From Actinomycetes bacterium (GTDB lineage Bacteria; Actinomycetota; Acidimicrobiia; Acidimicrobiales; Palsa-688): a stretch of 33,526 nt of DNA. Within the stretch, counting starts at the first letter, position 1. Each line of letters starts with the position of its first letter. Shown here piece by piece: positions 15,901-24,956 of this stretch. The translations under genes were made by a program, and so were the position numbers. Location of the stretch: contig JAKBAX010000009.1 of the NCBI GenBank assembly GCA_021808785.1, positions 1 to 33,526 of the forward strand. The letters run 5' to 3'. The notes below the pieces were generated by a model, which ran no database searches, was not told the DNA's origin, and saw only the letters and a list, made by a program, of their open reading frames with translations.

Positions 15901-17803
15901 GGACATCGACGAAGGTCCCCAACCGGCCGAGCTCCAGGCCCGGCTGGAGAGACTGGCGAGGGACCGTCGACGTATCGTCACCGACCTGGTCGCAGCCCGC
16001 GCGTGGGCAGCGCTGTCCGACAGCATCGATGACCGGCGTCGCACGGCTCTCAATCGGTTCACCACGGCAAACTCCAAGCTGGGCAAAGGCACCGGCCGCT
16101 ATGCTCCCATGTGGGCGGCCCAGGCGCGCGAGGCCATGGTCGATGCGCAAGACGCGGTGCCGGTGTGGATCATGCCCCTCCACCGGGCACTCGACAGCTT
16201 TCGCCCCGCAGCGGATCCCCCTTTTGATGTGGTGATCGTCGATGAGGCGAGCCAGGTCGGCCTCCTCGAGACGCCGGTCCTCGGGCTCGGACGGCGGGCC
16301 ATCATCGTCGGCGACGACCAGCAGACCAGTCCAGAGATCGTTGGCGTGGACCGCCAAGGCGTATTCGACCTGATCGATGACTTCCTCGGTGCCATCGGCG
16401 ACCGCAAGACTCGATTCAGTCCCGACAACAGCCTCTACGACATCGCCCGGCAACGATTCCCTCAGATTGTGCAACTCCGAGAGCATTTTCGCTGCCTGCC
16501 TCGTATCATCGAGTTCTCCAGCCAGCGCTGGTACGCGGGCAGCATCATTCCGCTCCGGGATCGGCCGCCACGCCCGGGCTGGCAGCCCGTCGGCACCGTC
16601 TACGTTCCCGGCGGTGTCCGCCGCTACAACGACGACACCAACCCCGAAGAAGCGGACGCCATCGTTGATCTCATCGCCCAACTCATAGCGGACCCCGATT
16701 ACGAGGGAATGACCTTCGGCGTCGTGACACTCCTCGGCTCCGGCCAGGCGCGCCTCATATCCGGCAACCTCATCGACCGATTCGGTGCGACCGGCGAGAT
16801 CGAGGATCGCCGCATCCGGGTTGGGGATCCCGCCGACTTTCAAGGCGACGAACGCGACGTTGTGATCCTCAGCACCGTTGTAGCCCACGACGTCGGCGGG
16901 CGCCTCTTCGGGGCCATGACCGGCGCAGCCGCCAATCGCCGGATAAACGTCGCAGCCTCTCGCGCAGCAAACCAGCTGTGGATGGTCCATTCGGTCGGCC
17001 CCGAGGACTTCAACGCAGGCGACCCCCGCCGCTGGCTGCTCGAGTACTGCTCTTCCGCATCAGACGACGACGGAGCCATCAGGGTCGCCGCCGAGCGAAC
17101 CGAGTCGGTCTTCGAGGCGGAGGTCCTGAAGCGGATCGTCGGTCGTGGCTACACCCGAGTCCACGCCCAGTATCCCGTCGGGGGCTACCGCATCGACCTC
17201 GTCGTCGAGGGCCCCGAGAACAGGTTGGCGGTCGAGTGCGACGGGGACTACTGGCACGGGCCCGACGTCTGGGACCGTGACCGGTCCCGCCAGACGGTCC
17301 TCGAGCGAGCCGGCTGGACGTTCGAGCGGATCCGGGGCAGCAGCTTCTACCGAGATCCCGACGCTGCACTCGAACCCCTATGGCAGCGCCTCGCCGAGCT
17401 AGACATACCCACAGGCGACTGGGCAGGCGACCTCCGCCCCTCACCAGCACAGCGACGCTGGCCGGACGACTTCCCAGAACGCCTGGCCGCCATCGCAGAG
17501 GCTGTCGAGCCGACAACGGCCACCGCATTGTCGAGGGATCGACCCGCACCAGTCGCCGCAGCAGAGCCCTGGGCCAGCCTGGCAGACGCCGACTCCACCT
17601 CCCACCTCAACCGCCCGGGCGACGACCAGACCGGCATGTACCGGCTCATAGCCCCGCGCTCCCCCACGCAGGAGCCCAGCACCCGGGAGGTTCGCCAATG
17701 GGCGGGCGACCACGGCTACCAGGTCGGCGAACGCGGCCGGCTACACCCCGAGGTCATCACCGCATGGAACGCTGCGTTCCCAAACCGTCCCTTCGGCCGG
17801 TAG
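12929..17803 (+). CDS. SF1 (Upf1-like) helicase with Vsr/DUF559 nuclease and C-terminal Lsr2-type domain
   Basis: This very large protein (1,624 residues) is likely a nucleic-acid defence enzyme. The helicase core has Walker A QGPPGTGKSHTIANL (about 431), then an insertion of about 650 residues, then motif II VVIVDEASQVG (about 1103), GDDQQTSPE, LREHFRCLPRIIEFSS, GDPADFQGDERDVVIL and RRINVAASRAANQLW. A Vsr/DUF559-like PD-(D/E)XK nuclease follows (about 1391-1487): YRIDLVVEG, LAVECDGDYWH, DRSRQTVLERAGW. The extreme C-terminus (about 1585-1622) reads VRQWAGDHGYQVGERGRLHP and matches the Lsr2 DNA-binding domain with its RGR motif. The start ATG 12929 is chosen because family-like sequence begins just after it. 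It converges with drmC. Confidence 0.9.
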   Translation: MTSVDDAALVGQEAQDRSLRYLDFLEAYHLNRFPPVRDIGDYRDVQVTESNVPKDSLGVAFIPGGEAWLIVDLVDLPPVPAMPPEWEDWVSEPVTAGSRPVVRHPDPVAAALIALMEEPPDGELSQLDELGADALAARGLHGVAAGSVVAAAVAARTQVEAAEQGLGPWLAQVWQPWSARWLNIDTSRAFYKALFDLRVRLERERETFELVWAFGRTRWMAQLDGGPVRVDHPLLTVAVEVELERASGRLRVLPEGALSVETSWTVGLALSDRAGLADARSSVQQIEIDPWGVARKEMVAQLLRSLDQDGRLLRLDERPTFGSEAVADPEGWVLLVRRRRPKIQGFIDAQRALYRDGVAVPAPFAALVIDQPSLLDDPSGGDLVEGDRDGESAETAWAADAEERYLLPLPANEEQLEIVSLARSRAGVTAQGPPGTGKSHTIANLVSHYLAHGKRVLVTAEKEQALRVLIEKIPEDIRGLCVPVLGSDATGRAEIQRTVSEIAAGSQRRPDREAIRRLADELDRIDSQYSVTTNLLRVKRTAETGAAPHRPPSVPIEEWTPSAAARWVADHHHLVGITDNLDRHAPPPLSGAEFLSAEALCRRIGSDDGHAALQELPNPSALPTGGQLASLAGEAERLRMLLADIEERIVGWERVDGLAAATTEALTVDLERWIVWHTKAAGSWVGEVLKAARDKVSAAVWRDFIDAATAERDAVLAINSELAADAITVTPPSDGSLAGPDLIAGLNEARARFAAGKSVGTFQRAARRALEHCSTNGHTPSTIADLDLIGAELARRDFRQRLLNRWVNTAVPVGAPLLPSERSVEDAIGEYLAEVTTALDWSDRVWPQLAERLSLAGVRAPADPDGAELGGLERTCRSLGERARLVDIEGNIGRIAAHLEAGAAARGASPLWADLRGALVDRAYTRFDELRTEAQRLADLAPEAAGRRDLLCRLRVAAPLLTDGVEATGTPIDPAAFEQCWMWRQLWLWLADIDEGPQPAELQARLERLARDRRRIVTDLVAARAWAALSDSIDDRRRTALNRFTTANSKLGKGTGRYAPMWAAQAREAMVDAQDAVPVWIMPLHRALDSFRPAADPPFDVVIVDEASQVGLLETPVLGLGRRAIIVGDDQQTSPEIVGVDRQGVFDLIDDFLGAIGDRKTRFSPDNSLYDIARQRFPQIVQLREHFRCLPRIIEFSSQRWYAGSIIPLRDRPPRPGWQPVGTVYVPGGVRRYNDDTNPEEADAIVDLIAQLIADPDYEGMTFGVVTLLGSGQARLISGNLIDRFGATGEIEDRRIRVGDPADFQGDERDVVILSTVVAHDVGGRLFGAMTGAAANRRINVAASRAANQLWMVHSVGPEDFNAGDPRRWLLEYCSSASDDDGAIRVAAERTESVFEAEVLKRIVGRGYTRVHAQYPVGGYRIDLVVEGPENRLAVECDGDYWHGPDVWDRDRSRQTVLERAGWTFERIRGSSFYRDPDAALEPLWQRLAELDIPTGDWAGDLRPSPAQRRWPDDFPERLAAIAEAVEPTTATALSRDRPAPVAAAEPWASLADADSTSHLNRPGDDQTGMYRLIAPRSPTQEPSTREVRQWAGDHGYQVGERGRLHPEVITAWNAAFPNRPFGR

Positions 17804-17905
17804 CCGCATCCAGCGGCGCTGCCGGCGTTGATTGGGTTGCCCGTCCTTGCCGGTAGCAGCGGGGCCGGAGCCGCAGCCGACAGGCTCTGCCGCGAGGGGC
17901 GTGGA

Positions 17906-18679
17906 TCAGGCGGGGCGGAGGACGCCTTGGCGGGTGAGGCTTTCGAGATGGGCGGCGATCGTGGCCGGCTCCGGGCCGCCTCGGAGCAGGACCCCGCATT
18001 CGAGGTTGTCGGTCATGGCTCTGCCGGTCAGGTTGGCGCTACCGACGAGGGCGGTGGTGCGGTCGACCACGATCAGCTTGGCGTGGAGTGCGGCGCCGGG
18101 CGGGCGTTGCGAGGCAGGCCACGCCAGGCGGCGGATGTCGAGGCCGGTGTAGGCGTCAGCGGTGGCGGTGTAGTGCGGGTTGTCGACGTTGCGCTCGAGG
18201 ACCACGGTGATGGCCACCGCGCGGGTGACCGCGGCGGCCAGGGCGGCGAGGATGCACTCGTCGTCACGGCTGGCGAAGCTGACCAGCCAGATCTCCTCCC
18301 GGGCGCTGCCGATGAGCTCGGCGATTGTTGGTGCGGTGAGGCGAGCGGTGTCGACGCCGGAGTCGGGCCCGGTCCACACCACGTCGATGCCTCCACGTTG
18401 CCCGTCTCGCCGGCTGGCGGCGGCGGCGCCGGCCACCAACCCCGACACCCAGAGGGCTTCGGGGCGGATTCGACGTTTCCATGCCTGGGTGAGGGCGACA
18501 CAGGCGTCTCGGAGCAGTGGGCTTGGTGCGACAGCACGAAGCTCGGCCAAGCCGGAGGGGCCGGCGGCGGCGGCGCGGCTCAGCCGGTCGAGGTCGAAGG
18601 CCGGGAGGCGCTGGGCGAGGGCGGCGACCAGCTCCTCAATGTGGCTGGCGCCGTCAGTGTCATCAGTGCCGGAGGGCAA
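17906..18679 (-). CDS. drmC: DISARM protein DrmC (phospholipase D-like)
   Basis: This 257-residue protein has a single HKD signature LHAKLIVVDRTTALVGSANLTGR at about 197-220, as in the PLD superfamily. An N-terminal helical region and ITVVLERN-type strands come before it. Its place as last gene after drmA and drmB is the DrmC position in class 1 DISARM. In the systems tested DrmC is the least essential member. The TTG start gives a 17-base overlap with drmB, with AGGGACGG as a weak ribosome site. No better start is in frame nearby. It converges with the helicase gene across about 100 bases without a clear terminator. Confidence 0.9.
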   Translation of the reverse strand: MPSGTDDTDGASHIEELVAALAQRLPAFDLDRLSRAAAAGPSGLAELRAVAPSPLLRDACVALTQAWKRRIRPEALWVSGLVAGAAAASRRDGQRGGIDVVWTGPDSGVDTARLTAPTIAELIGSAREEIWLVSFASRDDECILAALAAAVTRAVAITVVLERNVDNPHYTATADAYTGLDIRRLAWPASQRPPGAALHAKLIVVDRTTALVGSANLTGRAMTDNLECGVLLRGGPEPATIAAHLESLTRQGVLRPA

Positions 18680-20510
18680 GGCCGTCCCTGCTCAGGTCGA
18701 CTAGCACAGCGCGGTCCAGCCAGCGGTTGTTGGCCTCGCAAGAGGTCTCGGACGCAAACAGGCAGGCGTGGCAGGCGGCGCCGTGCAGCTGGTCGTAGGG
18801 CTCCTGGGGGACGTGCTCGGCGCAGAGCGGATCCGATGAGCAACGCCCGGCGTCGTTGAACGCCAAGTCGAGCAGCCGTTGGAGGTGGCGGGCGGCGCCC
18901 AGCGCGACGAGGCCGCCGAGGGTGCCTTCGCTGTCGCTGGCGGCGGTGGAGAGGAGGATGCCCGCAGCCCGCCGGCCGGGCTGGCCGAGGTAGAGACGCT
19001 CCCGGATGCTCGCCGAGGAGTAACCGCACTCGAGGGCGATCTGCCGGATCAGCAGGTGGCTGAAGGTGTGCAGCAGGACGTATCTGGGGATCGGAAACGC
19101 TGGGTCGGGTGTCTGATCACGGTTGGCGGCCCAACGCCGGTAGGCGTGGCGGAGCGCGTCGATGCGGGGGTGGTCCTCGACGTCGTGCTCCCAAGCGGCG
19201 AGGCGGTCTTCTCGCAGCTGCAAGAAGACGCCCTCGCCGCGCTGCTCGACAGCCGGCACCCATTCCGGCGGGCCGACGGTGAGCGGCAGGCGGTTGACGG
19301 GGGCCAGCTCACGGCGTTCGGGCGCGACGAGGCGGGTGAAGCCGACCAGGGCCCGGACCTCCCGCAGCCGGCTGACTTGCACCACCTGGTCGAGGAGGTG
19401 ATCGTAGCCAACGGGAGTCGGGGTGGGGACCGCCCGAAAGTCGTCGTCCTGGCGTTCGGTGGTGGGCCGGGCCAGCAGCTCCCATTCGGCGTCGAGGAGC
19501 CCCCCGGTCGGATCAGGGATGCGAGGACCGCCGGCAGCCCGGGTCTTCTCGATGGTAGCCCACACTTCGACCAGGGGATAGGCCCGGAGCGGACGGAGCT
19601 GTTCCATGCTCTCGACCATCACACCGACGACGCTCTGGTCGGACTGGGACGACAGGATGTGCCAGTTCTCCTCCACCACGTCGGTGAGGGAAACCTCCAG
19701 CGGCAGATGGAGGGCGCTGGCGGTGACCGAGAACCACAGGTTCGATGAACCGAGAACCATCAGCTTGGTCGGGGCAGCGCAGTCCTCGAAGCGTTGCAGG
19801 TGGGGATGGCGCCCCCGGCAGCGGGGAAGCTGCTCATGGCCGTCCCGGCCGGCGGCTTCTTGGATGTTGCGGCTCTTCCCGCACTCGGCGCAGCGGATCG
19901 TGACCCTCGGTCCGAGGGTGCTGGCCGAGTCGCTCATGGCCAACTTGGGCGCCGGGCAGGGTGACCCGTGGTGCACGAACTCGACGTAGGGGAAGTCGTC
20001 GAGGTGCCCGGCGGCGCAGGTGACCAGGAACCGCGCGGGAAGGCACGGTCGTTTGCGGGCGTCGCTGGCGTGGCTCTGCTTGTCGCAGTAGGCGTGCACC
20101 CACTTGGCCAGGTCGGGGCGGCGTCCCCAACGGTGGACAAGGGTGAACTGCCCGGGCGGGTCGAGGGGCCCCAAGCGGTAGCACCGGGGGCAGCGCACCC
20201 AGCGAGGGAACGGGCTGACCGGCACCCCCGTGCGGGTCCAAGGCTCGTCGGCGGTCGTCGGATCCCACGGCGCCTTGCGCAGACCCCGCACTTGGTCACC
20301 GAGGACGGCGTGGACTTCCCGGAGCAGCCGGGCCTCGACGACGGTGTCGGCGTGCTCGGGGCTCCAGGCGTGCAGGCCACGGACGATGACGCTCATCGCT
20401 GGCAGGTCGATGACCGCCCCGACCCCGGCGGTGGTCACGAGTCCGCTGGGGCGGGCCGAGCCGATGCGGGTCGGCTCGGAGGGACGGGCGTCGGAGGTCG
20501 TCGCGCTCAT
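18663..20510 (-). CDS. drmB: DISARM protein DrmB (DUF1998)
   Basis: This 615-residue protein belongs to the DUF1998 family and is the partner of DrmA in the core DISARM complex that binds DNA. It shows several cysteine pairs likely to bind zinc: VRCPRCYRLG (about 105), VTCAAGHLDDFPY, IRCAECGKS, and near the end HGAACHACLFASETSCEANN, the DUF1998 hallmark ending in RWLDRAVLV. The middle has YVLLHTFSHLLIRQIALECGYSSASIRERLY, typical of the family. The start is the ATG at 20510, which overlaps the drmA stop as ATGA. This indicates translational coupling and is preferred to the track start at 20543. Confidence 0.95.
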   Translation of the reverse strand: MSATTSDARPSEPTRIGSARPSGLVTTAGVGAVIDLPAMSVIVRGLHAWSPEHADTVVEARLLREVHAVLGDQVRGLRKAPWDPTTADEPWTRTGVPVSPFPRWVRCPRCYRLGPLDPPGQFTLVHRWGRRPDLAKWVHAYCDKQSHASDARKRPCLPARFLVTCAAGHLDDFPYVEFVHHGSPCPAPKLAMSDSASTLGPRVTIRCAECGKSRNIQEAAGRDGHEQLPRCRGRHPHLQRFEDCAAPTKLMVLGSSNLWFSVTASALHLPLEVSLTDVVEENWHILSSQSDQSVVGVMVESMEQLRPLRAYPLVEVWATIEKTRAAGGPRIPDPTGGLLDAEWELLARPTTERQDDDFRAVPTPTPVGYDHLLDQVVQVSRLREVRALVGFTRLVAPERRELAPVNRLPLTVGPPEWVPAVEQRGEGVFLQLREDRLAAWEHDVEDHPRIDALRHAYRRWAANRDQTPDPAFPIPRYVLLHTFSHLLIRQIALECGYSSASIRERLYLGQPGRRAAGILLSTAASDSEGTLGGLVALGAARHLQRLLDLAFNDAGRCSSDPLCAEHVPQEPYDQLHGAACHACLFASETSCEANNRWLDRAVLVDLSRDGLALRH

Positions 20511-23500
20511 GGGGCTGTCCGCTCGTGGTCGGTGTAGCGCCACGGCGGTGGGTCGTCAGTGCTCGGGTCACTGCGCTGGAGCTGCAGGAAGATGTCCGGC
20601 TCCACTTCCCGGAGGCTGCGGGGGACGGACCATCCGTCCCAGTCGCCGTCCTCGGGCCGGCGGATGAGCCCGGTGACGTCCTTGCCCTGCTCGTAGCCGA
20701 GTATCCCGGTCGAGAGCCGCCGACGCCGGTCGCCCCACTCGTCGATGCGATGCTGTAGCCGCCGTCCGACATCGTCGGCCTGCGCACGATCGTGGGTGAC
20801 CCGCAGGGCCCGGGCCGTGATGTCGGCCGCCAGCGAGCGGGCAGCCTCGTCGTCGAGGGGCAACGTGGTGGCCGCCGGGTTGGCCAGGGCGTCGAGGCGG
20901 GAGTGACGGAGGGCGGTGACCAGGATGCCGGTGAGGCCCCGGTCGAGGGCCCGATCGCTGAAGGGTGTGGTCGTGAGACCTTCTACCATGGCGCCGAAGG
21001 TGGCGTGGTAGTGCCCGAAGGTCTCGTAGTGGGCCAGATCCCGGGGCCGGGCCCACTGGTAGATCGTGAGGACCAGCCCCGGGCGGCGGGGATCGCGCCC
21101 CACCCGGGAGGTGGCCTGAATGTACTCGGCGGTGTTCTTCGGTTGGCCGGTGACAGCCATCAACCCCAGGCGGGGAACGTCCACGCCGACCTGGAGCATG
21201 CTGGTGGCGAGGAGAACGTCGAGTGGTTGGCGGACGCCGTCGGGTCGCCGGGCGGTGAGGGGCTGACCGGCCCGGGCCTCGGCTCGGAGGGCATCGAGGG
21301 CCGCAGAGGTGTCGAAGGTCGGGTCGAACGGCGTCTCGAGGTCGGCGAGGGTTGCCGAGATCCGGTCGCTCGGCATGCGGCTGGTCAGCTCCGACACGTT
21401 GGGCCGGCGCCGGCGAGTCCGGACCTGCCGGCTGGAAAGACGGTCGGCGATGTCGTCGTCGACCAGCCGGCGCATGCTGGCCAGATCACGGGTTGAGGTG
21501 AAGTAGTCGGCGACGGTCATGTACGGGTCAGCGGCTGCGCCGTGGCGGTCGAAAAGGGCTTGAGCGTGCTCGAGGACGGCGGCCACGACCCGTATCTCGA
21601 TGGCGGTCATCCGCTCACCAGAGGCCAGTATCCCCCGGTACCGGCGGCCCGGTGTAGCCGGGCTGGGGGCGACGGGAGCCGAGAAGAAGGTCGTCCCGGC
21701 ATCGAGGATCTGCGGGGGGAACACGGCCAGGTCACGGGCAAAGACCTGCTCCACCTGATCCGACGCCCGCCGGACGGTGGCGGTGGAGGCCACCAGCACC
21801 GGACGGATCTGACCGGCAGGCCCCGGCCGGCTGCACAGGCGGTCGATCACGGTTTCATAGAGGCCGACGAGCGAGCCGAGGGCGTCGCTGATGAGGTGCA
21901 GCTCGTCCTGGATGATCAGATCGGGTGGACGGAGCGGCAGGACCGGCTCCGCAGAGGTGGCCGGTAGGCCGCCGGCAGCGGGGTGGCGCCCCCGGCACAC
22001 CTGGTCGAAGTCGGGGTTGCGCCAGCCGTGGCGAGGGCAACGCTCGGCGACCAACCCGAACAGGGTGGCGGTGGCGGCCTTCCAGGGCAGCTGGGCCAGC
22101 TTGTCGACGGTCGCGATGACCAGCGCTGGTGTCAGCCGGTAGAGGTCCTCGTCGACGGTGAGGACCGGGATGCCTTCCCCGGGGGTGCGCCGCTCGGTGA
22201 ACAGGCACCGGCCTTCGGGGTCGGAGCAGTAGACGAGAACCCGGCGGCGAGCGCGATCAGTGCGCAGGTCGGCGTAGCTCAGTCGGGCGCCGCACCACGG
22301 GCAGGCCACCAGCTGAAGCACGCCACCAGCGCCGCCCCGCCCGCCGCGCTCGTCCTCCACCTGCCGCTGGGCTTCCTCGAAGGTGTTGGGGGTGACCGAC
22401 GAGCCGACCCACAGCCCGACCCGGAAGGGGGTGTCTCCCCAACGGGTGTCTCCGCTGGCGATGCGCTCGCGTCGCAGCGCCTCGCAGGCGCAGGTGAGCG
22501 CTGCCGCCCGGGAGAACTGCTGGGCGGTGAGAAGCCGGAGCGTGTACCGCATGAGGACGGCCACCCCGTCGGTGCCGTCCCGGGCGTCGGGCCCGTCACC
22601 GACGACGCCTTGGAGGCGGCGGATGGCGAAGGTGTAGGCGGTGAGCCCCAGGTAGCTCTCGGTCTTGCCGCCGCCGGTCGGGAAGAACAGCAGCTGGGCC
22701 TGACCGTCGAGGTCGCTGCGGTGGGCGTCGGGATGGGCCGGGTCGGTGAGGCCCGGCAGGCAGAGCAGGACAAAGGCCAGCTGGAATGGGCGCCAGCTGC
22801 GCTGAGCGGGGACGTCGAGGTCGTCGAGGAGGCTGTCGGCGCTGCGGTCAGGCTGCGCGAGGCGGGCTCGGACCATCTCCGAACGGACCCGCTGCAGAGC
22901 CATGGCCTGGTTGGCGAAGCGGAACGCCTCCCGGGCGGTCGGGTTGTCGTGGAGAAGGTCGACGGCTCGGTCTAGGCGATCGGCGATGTCCCGGCCCTTC
23001 GCCAGCATCCTGGCAGCCGCAGCCCCGTACCGGGCGATCTCGGGGTCGGTGGCGGCTCGCTCGGCTTGACGCTCCAGCCACGCCCGGTAGCCGGTGACTA
23101 GTGGGCGGACAGCCCGGATCAGGTCGTCGCGGGCTAGGTCCTGACTGCCGAGGCGGGCCATGTCGAGGACCAGGCCCGGCATCTCCTCGGCGCCGGCGGG
23201 GACGGTGAGGGAGACTTCGGCGGCGGGGAAACTGGTGGTGGTGAGCTTCCAAGCCCGCAGCTCGCCGTCTCGGACCTCGACGTCGACGGCGCACTGGCGG
23301 CCGTGGGCGTACTGGCGATGGTGGCGGTAGAGGAGGGCCAGCTCCAGACGTTCGTCGTCGTGGTCGGCGGGCGGCTCGCTGAGCTCCGGATCGTTGTTGG
23401 CGACGAACACGGCGGCGTCGCCGCCGGCGGCGGTGACCTCGATGCGGACCTGATACAGCCGGGAGAGGTCGGGACTTCCGGCGGCGGAAGGCTGAGCGTT

Positions 23501-24238
23501 GACCAGGGCCAGGTCGACCAGCCGGCAGCCGGGACGGTGCCGGACGGTGACGCGAAGCTGCACACCTTCGGTCTCGGGGTCGGGGATGAGCACCTGGTCG
23601 CCGGACGCGTCGAGGTCGACGACCACCGCGGCTCGCACCGGCACCCGGCGCCACACCGTGACGGGCCGGCCCTGCTCGGTCACATGCTGCTCGGAGGGGG
23701 CTCGTCCGTAGCGGCCCCAGGTGGTCGTGACCCGGACGGCGGCGACCTCGGCAGGCACCTCGAAGCTGAGACCGAGCGAGGACGCCGCCATGGTGCCGGA
23801 GCGGACGGTGGCCTGGCTCTCGGGTGCCTCCGGGTCGTCGTCGGCGCCGACGATGTCCCGGTCGACGAGATCGGCGTCGGAGGCTTCCGGCTCGGGCGGC
23901 GCTTGCCCGGCGGACGCCTCCCCGCCGGATGCTTGCCCGGCCGGGGACAGCCCGGCTCCTGCTTGCCCGGCCGGGGACTGCCCAGCCGGGGACTGGCAGG
24001 GAACGAGACGGCCGAGGATGTAGCGCTCGGCGGGCGGGACGCCCGGGGGCAGCTCCTCCTCGGGGCCGTCCCAGGGGCCGAGCAGATCCCGCTCGAGCAA
24101 GCCCTCCAGCTCGGCCCGCACCCGGTAGGACCGGTGCTCGCCGGTCGCTGCCGCGCGGGTCAACGCCAGGCCGTCATAGTCAGGCGAAGTCCGGAGTGTC
24201 GAACGGCTCGTTGTCGAACGGCCAGGGGAACACCACAT
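20507..24238 (-). CDS. drmA: DISARM helicase DrmA
   Basis: This SF2 helicase of about 1,240 residues is the core DISARM translocase that works with DrmB. Walker A is LLFFPTGGGKTESYLGL (about 521), motif II is LIIQDELHLISDALGSLVGLYE (about 776), and ASTATVRRA, LLATSMLQVGVDVPRLGLM and QATSRVGRDPRRPGLVL are the later helicase motifs. A probable zinc site ACPWCGARLSY with YCSDPEGRC sits between. Near residues 60-110 a low-complexity stretch repeats SPAGQ. The start is uncertain: ATG 24238 overlaps the upstream gene by 59 bases, TTG 24163 would not overlap, and the track uses 24277. Conserved-looking sequence begins only at YRVRAELEGLLERDLLGPW. Confidence 0.92.
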   Translation of the reverse strand: MWCSPGRSTTSRSTLRTSPDYDGLALTRAAATGEHRSYRVRAELEGLLERDLLGPWDGPEEELPPGVPPAERYILGRLVPCQSPAGQSPAGQAGAGLSPAGQASGGEASAGQAPPEPEASDADLVDRDIVGADDDPEAPESQATVRSGTMAASSLGLSFEVPAEVAAVRVTTTWGRYGRAPSEQHVTEQGRPVTVWRRVPVRAAVVVDLDASGDQVLIPDPETEGVQLRVTVRHRPGCRLVDLALVNAQPSAAGSPDLSRLYQVRIEVTAAGGDAAVFVANNDPELSEPPADHDDERLELALLYRHHRQYAHGRQCAVDVEVRDGELRAWKLTTTSFPAAEVSLTVPAGAEEMPGLVLDMARLGSQDLARDDLIRAVRPLVTGYRAWLERQAERAATDPEIARYGAAAARMLAKGRDIADRLDRAVDLLHDNPTAREAFRFANQAMALQRVRSEMVRARLAQPDRSADSLLDDLDVPAQRSWRPFQLAFVLLCLPGLTDPAHPDAHRSDLDGQAQLLFFPTGGGKTESYLGLTAYTFAIRRLQGVVGDGPDARDGTDGVAVLMRYTLRLLTAQQFSRAAALTCACEALRRERIASGDTRWGDTPFRVGLWVGSSVTPNTFEEAQRQVEDERGGRGGAGGVLQLVACPWCGARLSYADLRTDRARRRVLVYCSDPEGRCLFTERRTPGEGIPVLTVDEDLYRLTPALVIATVDKLAQLPWKAATATLFGLVAERCPRHGWRNPDFDQVCRGRHPAAGGLPATSAEPVLPLRPPDLIIQDELHLISDALGSLVGLYETVIDRLCSRPGPAGQIRPVLVASTATVRRASDQVEQVFARDLAVFPPQILDAGTTFFSAPVAPSPATPGRRYRGILASGERMTAIEIRVVAAVLEHAQALFDRHGAAADPYMTVADYFTSTRDLASMRRLVDDDIADRLSSRQVRTRRRRPNVSELTSRMPSDRISATLADLETPFDPTFDTSAALDALRAEARAGQPLTARRPDGVRQPLDVLLATSMLQVGVDVPRLGLMAVTGQPKNTAEYIQATSRVGRDPRRPGLVLTIYQWARPRDLAHYETFGHYHATFGAMVEGLTTTPFSDRALDRGLTGILVTALRHSRLDALANPAATTLPLDDEAARSLAADITARALRVTHDRAQADDVGRRLQHRIDEWGDRRRRLSTGILGYEQGKDVTGLIRRPEDGDWDGWSVPRSLREVEPDIFLQLQRSDPSTDDPPPWRYTDHERTAP

Positions 24239-24956
24239 CGCAGAGCAGCCGGAAGTGGCTGGGGCCGTGACGGTCACCGACGTGTCGGACGGTCACCTCG
24301 ACCCGAGAGAAGTCACCGCCGGAGGCTTCGGACGAGCGGTGGAGGGCCGGGCAGAGATACATGGGGATCCAACCGAGCGGCACGCCGGTGCGAGGCTGCA
24401 CGAGCAGGGCGAGACGGTCGACGTCGTTGGTCGGCTCGGGTCTGACCTCGAGACGGTCGCCGGGGCGAAGGGCATCGACAGCGATCTGGGCCGCCTCGCC
24501 TCGGTGGCGCACCCCTCGTACGAGGATGCGGCCCGACGCCAGTCGGCGGACCCGGTCGAGGGCGGGCGGCGCGAAGACCTCCAGCGTGTCGGTGGCCCTC
24601 GGACCTCCACTCGAGGCCAGCACCTCGAACGGGTCGGCGTCGGGCTCCAAGCCGACAGACGCAGCCCAGTCGGCGTAGTCGCTCCGAGCGACGGGGACCA
24701 TGCGGTTCTCGAAGAACGGGAAGAGCCGCTCGGAGCGGTAGGCGACGTCGAACGCAGGAAAACTGGTCAAGGGTCGCCCCATCACGGCAGCCGCCCGGGT
24801 GAGATACCGGAACTCGTAGGTGCCGTCGACCTCGATGGTGAGGCGTCCGACCGGCGTGATGGTCCGGTCGGGTTGCTGCCAGGCGACGTAGAGGACCCGA
24901 GTGTCGGCCCGGGCGCGGACGATCGTGCCGGTACCGCGGCTTGCGTCATGCGCCAT
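24180..24956 (-). CDS. HipA N-terminal-like plus HIRAN domain protein
   Basis: This 258-residue protein has two parts. Residues 15-100 resemble HipA N-subdomain 1 (VGRLTIEVDGTYEFRYL, then LFPFFENRMVPVARSDYADW). Residues 140-215 read as a HIRAN domain (ILVRGVRHRGEAAQIAVDAL, LRPGDRLEVRPEPTNDVDRL, GVPLGWIPMYLCPAL), a fold that recognises DNA ends or damaged DNA in helicases such as HLTF. The start ATG has GGAGG 7 bases upstream and overlaps the kinase gene by 11 bases. The HipS antitoxin of split HipBST systems is also a free HipA N1 domain, so this could be the inhibitor or targeting partner of the kinase beside it. The function is inferred. Confidence 0.75.
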   Translation of the reverse strand: MAHDASRGTGTIVRARADTRVLYVAWQQPDRTITPVGRLTIEVDGTYEFRYLTRAAAVMGRPLTSFPAFDVAYRSERLFPFFENRMVPVARSDYADWAASVGLEPDADPFEVLASSGGPRATDTLEVFAPPALDRVRRLASGRILVRGVRHRGEAAQIAVDALRPGDRLEVRPEPTNDVDRLALLVQPRTGVPLGWIPMYLCPALHRSSEASGGDFSRVEVTVRHVGDRHGPSHFRLLCDVVFPWPFDNEPFDTPDFA

